A program made the translations under genes and the position numbers. A stretch of DNA of 11,514 nucleotides, from contig DEKU01000034.1 in NCBI GenBank assembly GCA_002354035.1, forward strand, positions 1-11,514, read 5' to 3'. Shown piece after piece: positions 1 through 7,410 of the stretch; position 1 is the first letter of the stretch, and the number at the start of each line of letters is the position of its first letter. A model generated the notes under the pieces. It saw only the letters and a program-made list of their open reading frames with translations. It had not been told where the DNA came from and ran no database searches. The DNA comes from Bacteroidales bacterium UBA2714. GTDB taxonomy: Bacteria > Bacteroidota > Bacteroidia > Bacteroidales > P3.

Positions 1-141
1 AACCTTTTTCAGCGCAAGACAGTTGAGGGGCTGCGGGAGATTCCGCACGGGGGCGGCTCGGACCGACAAGAGGGGCCATGCGCGCGCGGCGGCGGGCGGC
101 GGGAATGGTGGGGTGCGACGTCCCAAGCGGGCGGAAGGGGA

Positions 142-170
142 CAAAAAAAAGCCCTGCACAAGGCAGGGCC
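142..170 (-). terminator. Rho-independent terminator after the helix-barrel protein gene
   Basis: On the minus strand, 7-base arms at 169-163 and 157-151 (GCCCTGC pairing with GCAGGGC) enclose a 5-base loop. The stem is followed directly by eight T residues (plus-strand A run 143-150). It begins about 22 bases after the stop codon of the gene ending at 192. A GC-rich perfect stem with an immediate U-tract is the classical intrinsic terminator layout. It appears to close the leftmost transcription unit. Confidence 0.9.
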
Positions 171-191
171 CAACTATGAAAAGAAAAGTGT

Positions 192-1115
192 CTACAAAAC
201 AAAACGTATACCAAACTCGTGGATTTTGGTATCACCGGAGGTGTAAGTGGGGAGGAGGTTGAAATAGACCTCCGTGCCGGGCGAGAAGATGAACCAGCGG
301 CTCTGTGTGCCGATGGCGAGGTCGCAGCGGAATTTGTTGAACTTGGCGGAGGAGGCGTTTTTGGTGCCGAAATTAAAGCCAGGGGCTACGCCGAGATACC
401 AGCCATGATTGTTGTCCTTGTTGATGTGGCTGATTTTGATGGGGACCATGACGGTACTGAAGGTGCGGGACTCTTCGTTGCCGTTGAACGATTCGCGGGT
501 GAGGCCGGCATCGAGCTCGGCGGTGCTGAAGAGGTGGCTATAGGTGAGGTAGGTGAAACGGTAGCCGATACCGACGTTGAAGTCCCAACGCTTGGCAATG
601 GGGCGATGATAGTCGAAGGTGACGCCGACGTTGGCACCAATGCTGTTGTAGAAGCTGTTTTTGGTATAGATGAGACGGTCGGCGAGAATGGCGACGGAGG
701 GATCGGCCGTGAAGTTGGGACGGCGGTTCCACGCTGCATAATGTTCTTCGCGTTTGCGCTTGCGCTCGGCTTTTTTCTGCTGGGCTTTGGCTTTGTTCTC
801 AGCCTTGGTCTGCTCGCGTTTGATGCGGTCCTGCTCTTTCTTGGCAGCTTTCTCAGCTTCTTTCTGCTGCTCTTTTTGCAGTTTCTGCTGCTCCTTCATG
901 CGCTCTTCCTGCGCTTTCTGGGCTGCTTTCTGCTGCTCTTTTTGCAGTCTTTCCTGCTCTTTCTGTTGCTGTTGGAGCAGTTCTTGCTGTTCTTTCTGCT
1001 GTTGTTTCAGCAGGGCTTCTTGTTGCTTGGCACGCTCGATGGAGTCGTTGCTCTGGGCAAATGCCGTGCCGGCGGTGATAGCCATGGCAATCAAAAGAAT
1101 ATAAAATTTCTTCAT
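192..1115 (-). CDS. Secreted protein: 11-residue-repeat helix joined to an outer-membrane beta-barrel
   Basis: This is a 307-residue protein when started at the ATG at 1115. A longer open frame begins at 1160, but only the 1115 start puts a signal peptide at the N-terminus: MKKF, a hydrophobic core at residues 5-19, and a likely signal peptidase I site after AFA at residue 20. Residues 31-118 are almost purely K, E, Q, A and R and form eight consecutive 11-residue units, predicted to be one long helix or coiled coil. Residues about 130-307 alternate polar and hydrophobic/aromatic residues in strand-like segments and end in FGIRFVL, resembling the Bacteroidota outer-membrane beta-barrel (porin-like) families. 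The inference is a barrel in the outer membrane with a helical periplasmic arm. Function and ligand are unknown. An intrinsic terminator follows. Upstream is the tRNA terminator, so the gene probably has its own promoter, although I see no TAnnTTTG match in the gap. Confidence 0.85.
   Translation of the reverse strand: MKKFYILLIAMAITAGTAFAQSNDSIERAKQQEALLKQQQKEQQELLQQQQKEQERLQKEQQKAAQKAQEERMKEQQKLQKEQQKEAEKAAKKEQDRIKREQTKAENKAKAQQKKAERKRKREEHYAAWNRRPNFTADPSVAILADRLIYTKNSFYNSIGANVGVTFDYHRPIAKRWDFNVGIGYRFTYLTYSHLFSTAELDAGLTRESFNGNEESRTFSTVMVPIKISHINKDNNHGWYLGVAPGFNFGTKNASSAKFNKFRCDLAIGTQSRWFIFSPGTEVYFNLLPTYTSGDTKIHEFGIRFVL
762..1025 (-). repeat. Degenerate 33-bp coding repeat (eight 11-residue units)
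   Basis: Within the helix-barrel gene, residues 31-118 divide without gaps into eight 11-residue units, for example EQQELLQQQQK, EQERLQKEQQK and EQQKLQKEQQK, with later units richer in A and K. At DNA level an exact 22-base repeat occurs at 861-882 and 927-948, 66 bases apart, which is two 33-base units. An 11-residue period is the hendecad pattern found in long, nearly straight or right-handed coiled coils. The repeat may vary in copy number between strains by slippage or recombination; that is inference. Confidence 0.8.
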
Positions 1116-1190
1116 AGTATTGATATTATAATTTTTTGTTGATAACGGGAATGTGGGCATTATATTGCGTGGGGTATTAAAAATATTAAT

Positions 1191-1221
1191 AAAAGAAAAA
1201 AGGAATTCTCATAGAACTCCT
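1191..1221 (-). terminator. Rho-independent terminator downstream of tRNA-Pro
   Basis: On the minus strand, AGGAGTTCT (1221-1213), a 3-base loop, and AGAATTCCT (1209-1201) form a 9-bp stem with one G-T wobble. The next bases are TTTTTTCTTTT (to about 1191). It starts 14 bases after the tRNA 3' end at 1236, which suits termination of a single-gene tRNA transcript. Confidence 0.85.
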
Positions 1222-1235
1222 TTCTCTTTTATCAG

Positions 1236-1309
1236 TCGGGGCGAAAAGACTCGAACTTTCGACCCCTTGCACCCCATGCAAGTGCGCTAGCCAACTGCGC
1301 CACGCCCCG
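1236..1309 (-). tRNA. tRNA-Pro (anticodon GGG)
   Basis: The 74-base cloverleaf is complete. The acceptor stem pairs CGGGGCG (1309-1303) with CGCCCCG (1243-1237), and the discriminator is A at 1236. The D stem is GCGC/GCGC around a loop containing GG. The anticodon stem is CTTGC/GCAAG with loop ATGGGGT, giving anticodon GGG at 1275-1273 followed by G37. The T stem GAAAG/CTTTT (one G-T pair) closes the loop TTCGAGT. The C1-G72 first pair and the GGG anticodon with G37 are typical of proline tRNAs reading CCC and CCU. The 3' CCA is not encoded, so it must be added after transcription. The gene sits alone between its own candidate promoter and terminator. Confidence 0.97.
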
Positions 1310-1355
1310 AACTTGATTTGTTCCGATGGTGTTTATCTCCTCTCGAAAACGGTTG

Positions 1356-1387
1356 CAAAAGTACTACTTTTTTTTATTCTGACCAAA
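1356..1387 (-). promoter_or_regulatory. Bacteroidota-type promoter for tRNA-Pro
   Basis: On the minus strand, TACTTTTG at 1363-1356 matches the -7 consensus TAnnTTTG. TTTG at 1387-1384 matches the -33 element, with 20 bases between the two, in the usual range for the housekeeping sigma factor of this phylum. Transcription would start near 1350, about 40 bases before the mature tRNA 5' end at 1309. This is the best promoter match in the window. Confidence 0.75.
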
Positions 1388-1416
1388 TTTTTTTTGAAGA
1401 AAGTGCGAAAAAAGTT

Positions 1417-1443
1417 CGAAAACAAAATGTAACAAACTACATT
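1417..1443 (-). terminator. Possible weak terminator after the PorE-like gene
   Basis: On the minus strand, AATGTA (1443-1438), a 6-base loop and TACATT (1431-1426) form a 6-bp AT-only stem followed by a T-rich tract (TTTGTTTTCG, to 1416). It begins about 15 bases after the stop codon of the gene ending at 1458. The position suits the end of the lon transcript, but an AT-only stem is weak and could arise by chance in this AT-rich gap. Confidence 0.3.
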
Positions 1444-1457
1444 ACCAATACTTTACA

Positions 1458-2888
1458 TCACCTAAATAATTCGACAAAAATTGCATTATCCCTGTGTTCG
1501 TCGGCCTCATTTTGGGGTTGGTCGAGGCCGTTTTTGAACGAAATGCGCACATTTGAGGGGAGGCAAGATTTGAGATATTGACGTATATTATTGATTCTAC
1601 GTTCTATAACAAGGTTGGCATAGGAACGGTCGATGGCTTTGGAGTTGCGTAATGTAAACTGTACATGTACGTTAGAATTGTCGCGAAGGAAATCGACGAT
1701 GGGTTGGAGGGCTTGGCGCGCGGAGCTGGAGAGTTCGATGTCGGCATTGTCGAGGAATATGTTGTCGAACACCATGGCGCGGTCGAAGGGCAGGCGGGGC
1801 AGGGTGATGTCGAAGGTGCGGGGAGCGATGAGGAGGTCTTCGTTGGGCCGGAAAAGTGAGAGGGAGCGGGAGGTGAGGAAATAGTCGGGTTTGGACACTT
1901 GGAGGGTGTAGCCATCGTCGGGGAGGGCGAAAAGGCTGTAGGTGCCATCGGAGGCAGTCTGAGCGGAGCCTATAAGGCGGCCTTCGGAGAGGAGCCGTAC
2001 CTGCGCCTGGGGCAGGGGCCGGCCGTGGTCGTCGGAGACGGTGCCGCTGAGCTTGACGCCATCGAGATGGCCAGAGAAGGTGAAGAGCTGCAGCTGGCCG
2101 TTGCGCGAGGAGAGAAAGTAGCCACGGTGGCAGAGGGTGTCGAAAGCAATCTCATAGTCGTCGGCGGCGCTGTTGAGCGGAGCGGGCAGGGGCTGGACCA
2201 CGTAGTCGGCAAAGATGACATCGTCGACCTTGGAGCCCGGACGGATGCGAACGGCATAGAGGTTGAATCGGCCGCCGCCGTCGGGCCTGCCGTTGGAGGC
2301 GAAGACGAGGTAGTTGCCATAGAAAACGGGGCTGATCTCGTCGCCTTGGGTGTTGATGGTGTTGCCCAGGTTGACCGGTTTGGACCACCGTTTGCCGTTC
2401 CAGAAGGAGCACCAGAGGTCGAAACCGCCCAAGCCCACTTTGCCCTTGGAGGAGAAAATGAGGGTGGAGCCGTCGGCGGAGAAGACGGGATGGGAGATTT
2501 GGCGGAACCAGGACTTGACCTCTACCCGGCGGTTTTTAAAGAAGCGGGCATTGGTGTGGACGTTGAGGCTGTAGGTCTGGTCGTCAGTCGGGGTGATGAA
2601 ATAGAGAAGGCTGTCGCCACCGTTGCGCACCACGTAGTTGGCATCGGGACAGAGACGGGTGAGGGCGGTGTCGGGGGTGAGGGCGGTGAGGGTGGAGCTG
2701 TCCATGTGGGCGGAGACGAGTATGCCGTTTTGCAAGGCATAGAGTGTGCCATCGACCATGGAGAGGTTGGAGAGCCCCCAGGGCAGAGCCACGTTGCCGA
2801 CAGGGTTGACCGATACCGGAGCCTGCGCCCGAAGGGGATGGAGGGGCAGGAGCAGCAGCAGGGTGAGTATGGATAGCAGCGGTCTCAT
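1458..2888 (-). CDS. PorE-like envelope protein: PD40 repeats, carboxypeptidase-regulatory-like domain, degenerate OmpA-C domain
   Basis: This 476-residue protein begins with a signal peptide: MRP, a leucine-rich core at residues 4-19, and probable cleavage near RAQA at about 20-23. Residues about 130-200 carry PD40/WD40-like beta-propeller motifs (HPVFSADGSTLIFSS at 133-147, DEISPVFYGNYLVFASNG at 183-200). Residues 279-345 form a carboxypeptidase-regulatory-like beta-sandwich (KLSGTVSDDHGRPLPQAQV). Residues 372-476 align with the OmpA C-terminal peptidoglycan-binding fold, including a YANLVIERR segment at 423-431 in place of the usual YNxxLSxRR. The order matches PorE of the type IX secretion system but lacks the N-terminal TPR segment. 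The segment equivalent to GHTD reads FTLR (411-414), so the Asp that binds diaminopimelate is missing. It starts 6 bases after the lon stop codon and is probably co-transcribed with it. Role in the envelope is inferred; membership of a secretion machine is not shown. Confidence 0.85.
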   Translation of the reverse strand: MRPLLSILTLLLLLPLHPLRAQAPVSVNPVGNVALPWGLSNLSMVDGTLYALQNGILVSAHMDSSTLTALTPDTALTRLCPDANYVVRNGGDSLLYFITPTDDQTYSLNVHTNARFFKNRRVEVKSWFRQISHPVFSADGSTLIFSSKGKVGLGGFDLWCSFWNGKRWSKPVNLGNTINTQGDEISPVFYGNYLVFASNGRPDGGGRFNLYAVRIRPGSKVDDVIFADYVVQPLPAPLNSAADDYEIAFDTLCHRGYFLSSRNGQLQLFTFSGHLDGVKLSGTVSDDHGRPLPQAQVRLLSEGRLIGSAQTASDGTYSLFALPDDGYTLQVSKPDYFLTSRSLSLFRPNEDLLIAPRTFDITLPRLPFDRAMVFDNIFLDNADIELSSSARQALQPIVDFLRDNSNVHVQFTLRNSKAIDRSYANLVIERRINNIRQYLKSCLPSNVRISFKNGLDQPQNEADEHRDNAIFVELFR

Positions 2889-2894
2889 GACGGT

Positions 2895-5366
2895 TTATTG
2901 GCCAAATGCGATGGGGAGGGCTTCCTCCATATTGCTAATGTAGTGGAAAGTCAGGCCTTTGAGATAGTCAGCCGGGATTTCCTCTATGTCGCGGCGGTTG
3001 TCTTCGCAGAGAATGAGGTCGGTGATTTCGGCCCGTTTGGCGGCCAGAATCTTTTCCTTGATACCGCCCACTGGGGTCACGGCACCACGGAGGGTGATTT
3101 CGCCGGTCATGGCGATGGTGGGGATGACGGCGCGGCGTGTGAAGGCCGAGACCATGGCGACGAACATGGTGATGCCCGCCGAGGGGCCGTCCTTGGGGGT
3201 TGCCCCTTCGGGCACATGGATGTGGATGTTGCTGTTTTCGATAGTATCGATATCGATGCCAAAGCGGTCGGCATTGGCTTTGATGTACTCGAAGGCGAGG
3301 GTGGCGGACTCTTTCATCACGTCGCCGAGGTTGCCCGTCATGGAGAGGGTGCCTTTGCCTTTGCTGATGCTGGACTCGATGAAGAGGATTTCGCCTCCCA
3401 CCTGCGTCCAGGCCAGACCGGTGACAACGCCGACTTTGGGTTCTTTTCCGCGCCGCTCGCTGTTGTGGATGGGGAGGCCGAGGATGTCTTTGAGTTCTTC
3501 GACTTTGATGTCTTTCGACATTTCGGCGCCTTCGGCTTTCTGCACAGCACGGCGGCGGATGATTTTGGCGATGGTCTTGTCGAGCTGGCGGACACCGCTC
3601 TCGCGGGTGTAGTCGTTGATGAGGACAGTGATGAGTTCGGGGCTGAATCTGAGGTCGCGCTTGGCAAAGCCATGCTCTTTGAGCTGGCGGGGGATGAGGT
3701 GGCGGCGGGCTATTTCGATTTTCTCCTCGAGGATGTAGCCGCTGAGGTCGATGACTTCGAGACGGTCGAGGAGTGCGGGCTGGATGGTGCTGAGACTGTT
3801 GGCTGTGGCGATGAAGAGGACGTTGGAGAGGTCGTAGTCGAGCTCGAGGTAGTTGTCGTGGAAGGCGTTGTTTTGCTCGGGGTCGAGGACTTCGAGCAGC
3901 GCGGAGGTGGGGTCGCCGTTGTGGCTCATGCCCTGCACTTTGTCAATCTCGTCGAGGACGAAGACGGGGTTGCTGACGCCGGCTTTCTTGATGTTCTGGA
4001 TGATGCGTCCGGGCATGGCGCCTACGTAGGTTTTGCGGTGGCCACGGATTTCGGCTTCGTCGTGCAGACCGCCCAGGGCCACGCGGACGTATTTGCGGTG
4101 CATGGCCTCGGCGATGCTTTTGCCAAGGGATGTTTTGCCGGTGCCCGGAGGACCAACGAGGCAGAGGATGGGACTTTTCATGTCGCCTTTGAGGCTGAGA
4201 ACAGCGATATATTCGATGATGCGCTGTTTGACTTTTTCCATGCCGTAGTGGTCGCGGTCGAGGATTTTCTGGGCGTGTGAGGTGCGGAGGTCGTCTTTGC
4301 TGTAGACGTTCCACGGCATGTCGAGGAGGAGCTCGACATAGTTGAGTTCGACGGTGTAGTCGGGGGTTTGGGGAGGGGTGCGGCGGAGTTTTTCGATGCT
4401 GCGCGCGAAGGCCTCTTCCACTTCTTTGCCCCATTTTTTCTTCTGGGCACGCTGCATAAGGCGCTCGATATCCTGGTCGGAGGAGGAGCCGCCGAGCTCG
4501 TCCTGGATGACGCGCAACTGCTGGTTGAGAAAATATTCGCGCTGCTGACGATCCAGCTCCTGACGGGTCTTGCCCTGTATGTCTTCGCGCACGCGATAAT
4601 AGTCGTTCTCCTTTTGGAGTTGTTCGAGCAGGAGTGTGGCGCGGTGGTCGTAGTCGTTGGCCTCGAGCATCTCCTGTTTGGGTTTGACAGGAATGTCGAG
4701 ATGGGAGGCGATGAAGTTGACGAGAATCTTTTCGCTGGAGATGTTGCCCAGAGAGTTGAAGACATCCTTGGGGTTGAGGCCGGTGCCGCTGTTTTTCATC
4801 TGCTGCATGTCGGAGTATTCCTTGCGGATGGCCAGCACGCGGTTGTGGAAAGCGCGGGCACGGGGGAGGCGGGTGTTCTCGTCGATGAGGACGGCACTGC
4901 CCCTGTAGTAAGGCTCGGTGGAGAGGATGCTGATAAGGTGGCATTTCATGGTGCCCTGAAGGATGGCCATGTGGTTGTTGTGCGGGAGGTCGATAACCCG
5001 TAGCACGCGGGCAATCACACCGGTCTGGTAGAGGTCGTCGTATTCAGGGTCCTGGGTGTCGTTGCGTTGCGCCACCACGATAATGCGGTCGTGCCGTTTC
5101 TCGGCATCGCGCAGGAGACGGAGCGAGGTTTTGCGGCCCACGCTGATGGGCATCACCACACCGGGGAAGAGGACATTGCCATGCAACGGCAGGAGGGGCA
5201 TGTCGTCGGGGATGGAGTCCTCGGTGAGGAGGAACTGCTCGTCGTCTTTGGTGACAAGGGGTATAATCTCGGCTCGGGCTGATAAACCATCGGGTTCGTC
5301 AGCCTCGAAAAAATCTATGTCGTTTAATAAATCCATCACTATCTTAAAGTTGTTTGAAGCGGGCAT
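2895..5366 (-). CDS. lon: ATP-dependent serine protease Lon (endopeptidase La)
   Basis: Lon is a cytoplasmic hexameric AAA+ protease that degrades misfolded and regulatory proteins. This 823-residue protein, somewhat longer than the 784 residues of E. coli Lon, contains the N-terminal substrate-binding domain (about 55-260, with LPLHGNVLFPGVVMPI), a helical linker, Walker A GPPGTGKT (405-412), Walker B VFVLDEID (468-475), and the protease domain. In that domain PKDGPSAG gives catalytic Ser729, and GGIKEK gives catalytic Lys772, at the same 43-residue spacing as Ser679/Lys722 of E. coli. No key residue is missing. The start is uncertain: ATG at 5366 and an in-frame ATG at 5336 (residue 11) are both possible. 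An 86-base gap separates it from the MgtC-like gene upstream, so it may have its own promoter, but I see no clear consensus. The PorE-like gene follows after 6 bases. Confidence 0.98.
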   Translation of the reverse strand: MPASNNFKIVMDLLNDIDFFEADEPDGLSARAEIIPLVTKDDEQFLLTEDSIPDDMPLLPLHGNVLFPGVVMPISVGRKTSLRLLRDAEKRHDRIIVVAQRNDTQDPEYDDLYQTGVIARVLRVIDLPHNNHMAILQGTMKCHLISILSTEPYYRGSAVLIDENTRLPRARAFHNRVLAIRKEYSDMQQMKNSGTGLNPKDVFNSLGNISSEKILVNFIASHLDIPVKPKQEMLEANDYDHRATLLLEQLQKENDYYRVREDIQGKTRQELDRQQREYFLNQQLRVIQDELGGSSSDQDIERLMQRAQKKKWGKEVEEAFARSIEKLRRTPPQTPDYTVELNYVELLLDMPWNVYSKDDLRTSHAQKILDRDHYGMEKVKQRIIEYIAVLSLKGDMKSPILCLVGPPGTGKTSLGKSIAEAMHRKYVRVALGGLHDEAEIRGHRKTYVGAMPGRIIQNIKKAGVSNPVFVLDEIDKVQGMSHNGDPTSALLEVLDPEQNNAFHDNYLELDYDLSNVLFIATANSLSTIQPALLDRLEVIDLSGYILEEKIEIARRHLIPRQLKEHGFAKRDLRFSPELITVLINDYTRESGVRQLDKTIAKIIRRRAVQKAEGAEMSKDIKVEELKDILGLPIHNSERRGKEPKVGVVTGLAWTQVGGEILFIESSISKGKGTLSMTGNLGDVMKESATLAFEYIKANADRFGIDIDTIENSNIHIHVPEGATPKDGPSAGITMFVAMVSAFTRRAVIPTIAMTGEITLRGAVTPVGGIKEKILAAKRAEITDLILCEDNRRDIEEIPADYLKGLTFHYISNMEEALPIAFGQ

Positions 5367-5452
5367 CGGGCTGGAGGGGAGGTGAGCCCAGTGTGCATGA
5401 ATTGCCTAATGGGGCCGCAATGATGTATATACGCAAAAAGAAATAAAAAGTT

Positions 5453-5908
5453 TCACTTCTGTTTGTCCTGATTGCGGTTTTCGAGATAAATCTCGATGTT
5501 CTTGATGACCCAGTTGATGAAAAGAATGACGCAGACGGCTATGGCGGACTGGCGCCAAAGGCCATAGCCACACATGCAGCCCACGGCAGCACTGCACCAG
5601 ATGGTGGCGGCGCTGTTGAGGCCGTGGATGGTGAAACCGTCTTTCATGATGACGCCTGCTCCTAAGAAGCCTATGCCGGTGACCACCTGCGAGAGGACGC
5701 GGAGGTTGTCGTTGTTGACCGGACCACCGGAATGGATGGCCGTGGCGATAACGCTTTCGGAGAGCAGGATGAAAAGGCAGGCGCCGACTGATACCAACGA
5801 ATTGACAGCAAGCCCCGCATTGCGTTTGCGCAACTGGCGTTCTATCCCTATCAACACTCCGCCCAAAAGGGCGCACAGCAGGCGGTTGAGAAAAATGTCG
5901 TATGGCAT
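5453..5908 (-). CDS. MgtC/SapB family inner-membrane protein
   Basis: This 151-residue hydrophobic protein has about five membrane segments (near 8-22, 33-57, 72-88, 98-115 and 119-138). Family motifs are plain: GGVLIGIERQ (16-25), AGLxxNSLVSVGA (31-43), QVVTGIGFLGAGVI (74-87) and GLNSAATIW (96-104). It corresponds to the membrane domain alone, without the C-terminal ACT-like cytoplasmic domain of the Salmonella MgtC virulence protein. Members have been linked to magnesium limitation and inhibition of F-type ATP synthase, but most short members have no assigned role. The usual AGLRT motif reads AGLAV here, so the Arg is lost. The start is 6 bases beyond the rsmI stop codon, which implies co-transcription with rsmI. 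Confidence 0.9.
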   Translation of the reverse strand: MPYDIFLNRLLCALLGGVLIGIERQLRKRNAGLAVNSLVSVGACLFILLSESVIATAIHSGGPVNNDNLRVLSQVVTGIGFLGAGVIMKDGFTIHGLNSAATIWCSAAVGCMCGYGLWRQSAIAVCVILFINWVIKNIEIYLENRNQDKQK

Positions 5909-5914
5909 AATATG

Positions 5915-6625
5915 CTATGATTGTTCTATGTCTTTTTCATCCTCGGCGGCAGCAGGGTCGTCGATGGCCGAAACGACCACCACTATCTCGCCCTTGACGT
6001 CTTTGGCTGCGAAATGGTCATGCACCTCTTTGACGGAGCCCCTGACGGTTTCGGCATGGAGCTTGCTGATTTCGCGCGACACGCTGACCTTCCGCTGCGG
6101 CCCCAGCACGGCCTCAAGCTCTTCGAGGAGCTTGACCAAGCGATAGGGCGACTCGTATATTATCATGGTGCGTTTCTCGTCGGCCAGCTGCCGGATGGCC
6201 GTTTGGCGACCTTTCTTGTGGGGCAGGAAACCCAGGAAGACGAAGCGGTCGCAGGGCAGGCCGCTGTCGACCAAGGCGGGCACGAATGCCGTGGCACCGG
6301 GAAGGGTTTCCACCTCGATGCCGTTTTTGATGGCCTCGCGCACCAACAAGAAACCTGGGTCGCTGATGCCGGGGGTGCCGGCATCGGTGACTAACGCTAT
6401 TACTTGCCCCGCCAAGAGGCGCTCCACGACGCGGTGCAGCGTTTGGTGCTCGTTGAAGATATGGTAGGGCTGCAGGGGCGTGGCAATGCCATAGTGCTGC
6501 ATCACCACACGCGACGTGCGGGTGTCCTCGGCCAGGATAAGGTCGGCCCCCTTCAGCACCTCGACGGCACGGAATGTCATGTCGCCGAGGTTGCCGACAG
6601 GTGTGGGGACTATGTATAACTTCAT
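5915..6625 (-). CDS. rsmI: 16S rRNA (cytidine(1402)-2'-O)-methyltransferase RsmI
   Basis: RsmI uses S-adenosylmethionine to methylate the ribose 2'-OH of C1402 in the decoding centre of the 30S subunit. The 236-residue protein belongs to the tetrapyrrole methylase (class III) fold. Motifs in order are IVPTPVGNLGD (5-15), LAEDTRTSR (31-39), TDAGTPGISDPG (80-91), LPGATAF (108-114), IYESPYRL (156-163), REISKLHAE (184-192) and KGEIVVVV (211-218). It is shorter than E. coli RsmI (286 residues) because the C-terminal extension is missing; the methylase core looks whole. The acidic tail at 222-234 looks unstructured. The start codon is 2 bases after the stop of the YebC-family gene, and the MgtC-like gene follows after 6 bases, so translation is probably coupled along this run. 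Confidence 0.96.
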   Translation of the reverse strand: MKLYIVPTPVGNLGDMTFRAVEVLKGADLILAEDTRTSRVVMQHYGIATPLQPYHIFNEHQTLHRVVERLLAGQVIALVTDAGTPGISDPGFLLVREAIKNGIEVETLPGATAFVPALVDSGLPCDRFVFLGFLPHKKGRQTAIRQLADEKRTMIIYESPYRLVKLLEELEAVLGPQRKVSVSREISKLHAETVRGSVKEVHDHFAAKDVKGEIVVVVSAIDDPAAAEDEKDIEQS

Positions 6626-6627
6626 TC

Positions 6628-7365
6628 TTACTCTTCGAAATCGTCGGGAATCTCCATGTCGTGGAAGACGTTGGTGACATCGTCATCTTCCTCAAGCATG
6701 TTGATAACCTTCAGCACCTTGCGCATGGAGTCTTCGTCGATGGTGCGGGTGGTGTTGGGGATACGCTGCAACTCGGCACTCTCGCACTCGATATTGAGTT
6801 CCTCCAGCATTTTGACCATGTTGCCAAAGTCCTCGTAGGCGGTGTAGAGGGTGATGTAATCGTCGTCCACCTCCATCTCTTCGAGGCCGCCGTCGATGAG
6901 GGTCATCTCCAGCTCTTCGACATTCATGTCGGGCTTGCGGGGGATGACAAAGACGCCCTTGCGGGTGAAAAGGAAACTGAGGCTGCCATTGGTTTCCATG
7001 GTGCCGCCATTCTTGTTCATGATGCTGCGGATATTGGCAACGGTGCGCATATTGTTGTCCGACAGACACTCGATAAACAGGGCAATGCCGTGGTTGGCAT
7101 GGCACTCGAAGGTGATTTCCTGCAGCACGGCGGCATCCTTGTCGCTGGCCTTGTTGATGGCGCGCATCAGGGTGTCTTTGGGCATGTTGCAGCCACGGGC
7201 GTTCTGCACGAGCAAACGGAGGCGGGGGTTGCTGTCGGGATCAGGACCGCTCTCGCGGACGGCTACGGCTACCTCTTTCAGAATTTTGGAATACTGTTTG
7301 GAGCGCTTGGCATCGGCTGCGCCTTTGGCTCTTTTAATTTTTGACCATTTGTTGTGTCCTGACAT
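6628..7365 (-). CDS. yebC: YebC/PmpR/TACO1 family protein
   Basis: The 245-residue protein opens with MSGHNKWSKIKRAKGAADAKRSK, the hallmark N-terminus of the YebC/TACO1 family (MAGHSKWxxIKxxKxxxDxxR). It continues with the helical region NPRLRLLVQNARGCNMPKD (46-64) and the GGTMETNGSLSFLF segment (120-133), covering the three family domains over the usual length. Bacterial members were first described as DNA-binding regulators (for example PmpR). The mitochondrial member TACO1 activates COX1 translation, and recent work connects YebC proteins with relieving ribosome stalling on proline stretches. The context here, between the tRNA methylase gene trmB and the rRNA methylase gene rsmI, favours a translation role. 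The C-terminus is acidic (EEDDDVTNVFHDMEIPDDFEE). A 45-base AT-rich gap separates it from trmB. Confidence 0.95.
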   Translation of the reverse strand: MSGHNKWSKIKRAKGAADAKRSKQYSKILKEVAVAVRESGPDPDSNPRLRLLVQNARGCNMPKDTLMRAINKASDKDAAVLQEITFECHANHGIALFIECLSDNNMRTVANIRSIMNKNGGTMETNGSLSFLFTRKGVFVIPRKPDMNVEELEMTLIDGGLEEMEVDDDYITLYTAYEDFGNMVKMLEELNIECESAELQRIPNTTRTIDEDSMRKVLKVINMLEEDDDVTNVFHDMEIPDDFEE

Positions 7366-7410
7366 AAATAATTTCTTTTATATATTAATACTTAATGATT
7401 TTATACTGTG

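Noticed and set aside
1..79. Short minus-strand open frame from ATG at 79 running off the left edge
   Set aside because: The 26 visible codons are Pro/Ala/Arg-rich with no signal or family pattern. The stretch 1-141 is extremely G-rich, where stop-free frames are expected. No gene can be supported there.
219..1142. Plus-strand open frame of 307 codons opposite the helix-barrel gene
   Set aside because: The Phe/Leu-rich stretch is simply the complement of the Lys/Glu/Gln repeat. The minus-strand protein has a signal peptide and a downstream terminator.
1116..1160. Extended N-terminus of the helix-barrel protein from ATG at 1160
   Set aside because: It would place 15 polar residues before the signal peptide, which starts naturally at the ATG at 1115.
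1116..1190. Promoter for the helix-barrel gene
   Set aside because: The gap after the tRNA terminator must probably hold one, but no TAnnTTTG or TTTG pair with proper spacing is visible on the minus strand.
2898..4280. Plus-strand open frame of 460 codons opposite lon
   Set aside because: It mirrors highly conserved Lon sequence, and its own translation is dominated by Val, Gly, Asp and Glu with no motif. Stop-free antisense frames are common in GC-rich genes.
5420..5460. Possible terminator between the MgtC-like gene and lon
   Set aside because: The only stem (AAGT/ACTT with a 3-base loop) is 4 bp and AT-rich, although T-rich sequence follows. This is too weak to claim a transcript end.
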